A stretch of DNA of 5,359 bases. Source: Nitrospira sp. Its GTDB lineage: Bacteria > Nitrospirota > Nitrospiria > Nitrospirales > Nitrospiraceae. Both the position numbers and the translations under genes were made by a program. Each line of letters starts with the position of its first letter. Within the stretch, counting starts at the first letter, position 1. The stretch covers positions 1-5,359 of the forward strand of contig JAOUEB010000127.1 of assembly GCA_029858925.1 (NCBI GenBank), given 5' to 3'. Positions 5,359 through 5,359 of the stretch are shown in pieces. Below the pieces are notes generated by a model. The model saw only the letters and a list, made by a program, of their open reading frames with translations. It did no database searches and had not been told where the DNA came from.

Positions 5359-5359
5359 T

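Overview
This 5.4-kb stretch comes from a bacterial chromosome of moderately high GC. It carries six genes and the leader of a seventh that lies outside. Nothing proves the organism. The mix (Fur-family regulator, M32 carboxypeptidase, TIR-FGE fusion) and the codon style would fit Nitrospira or another Gram-negative environmental lineage, but that is inference. There is no rRNA, tRNA, CRISPR array, transposase or phage gene. No gene-free stretch exceeds 300 bases; the longest gap is 179 bases (1669-1847).

Left third, minus strand. A 402-residue TIR-FGE fusion (1668-460) is preceded by a good sigma-70-type promoter. It is followed after 62 bases by a small two-helix membrane protein of the DUF4231/SLATT type, which runs off the left edge (397-<1). 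A nucleotide-processing TIR domain, a C-type-lectin-fold FGE domain lacking the FGE catalytic cysteines, and a probable membrane effector resemble a sensor-signal-effector conflict (immune) module. This is the most interesting part of the window. The C-terminal end of the FGE domain also has the residue and codon pattern of a diversity-generating-retroelement variable region, although no reverse transcriptase or template repeat is present here.

Middle. A class I SAM-dependent O-methyltransferase (minus, start 2492) and an M32 metallocarboxypeptidase (plus, TTG start 2602) diverge from a 109-base intergenic region in which their possible -10 elements overlap. Both look like housekeeping or accessory enzymes and have intact active-site motifs.

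Right third. The M32 gene converges with, and overlaps by 13 bases, a minus-strand gene resembling the Panacea/DUF4065 antitoxin group (4718-4122). That gene diverges from a Fur-family metalloregulator (4866-5297), and both have recognisable promoters in the 147-base gap. A further promoter overlaps the fur-like stop codon. With a ribosome-binding site at the right edge, it points to another plus-strand gene starting just beyond the window.
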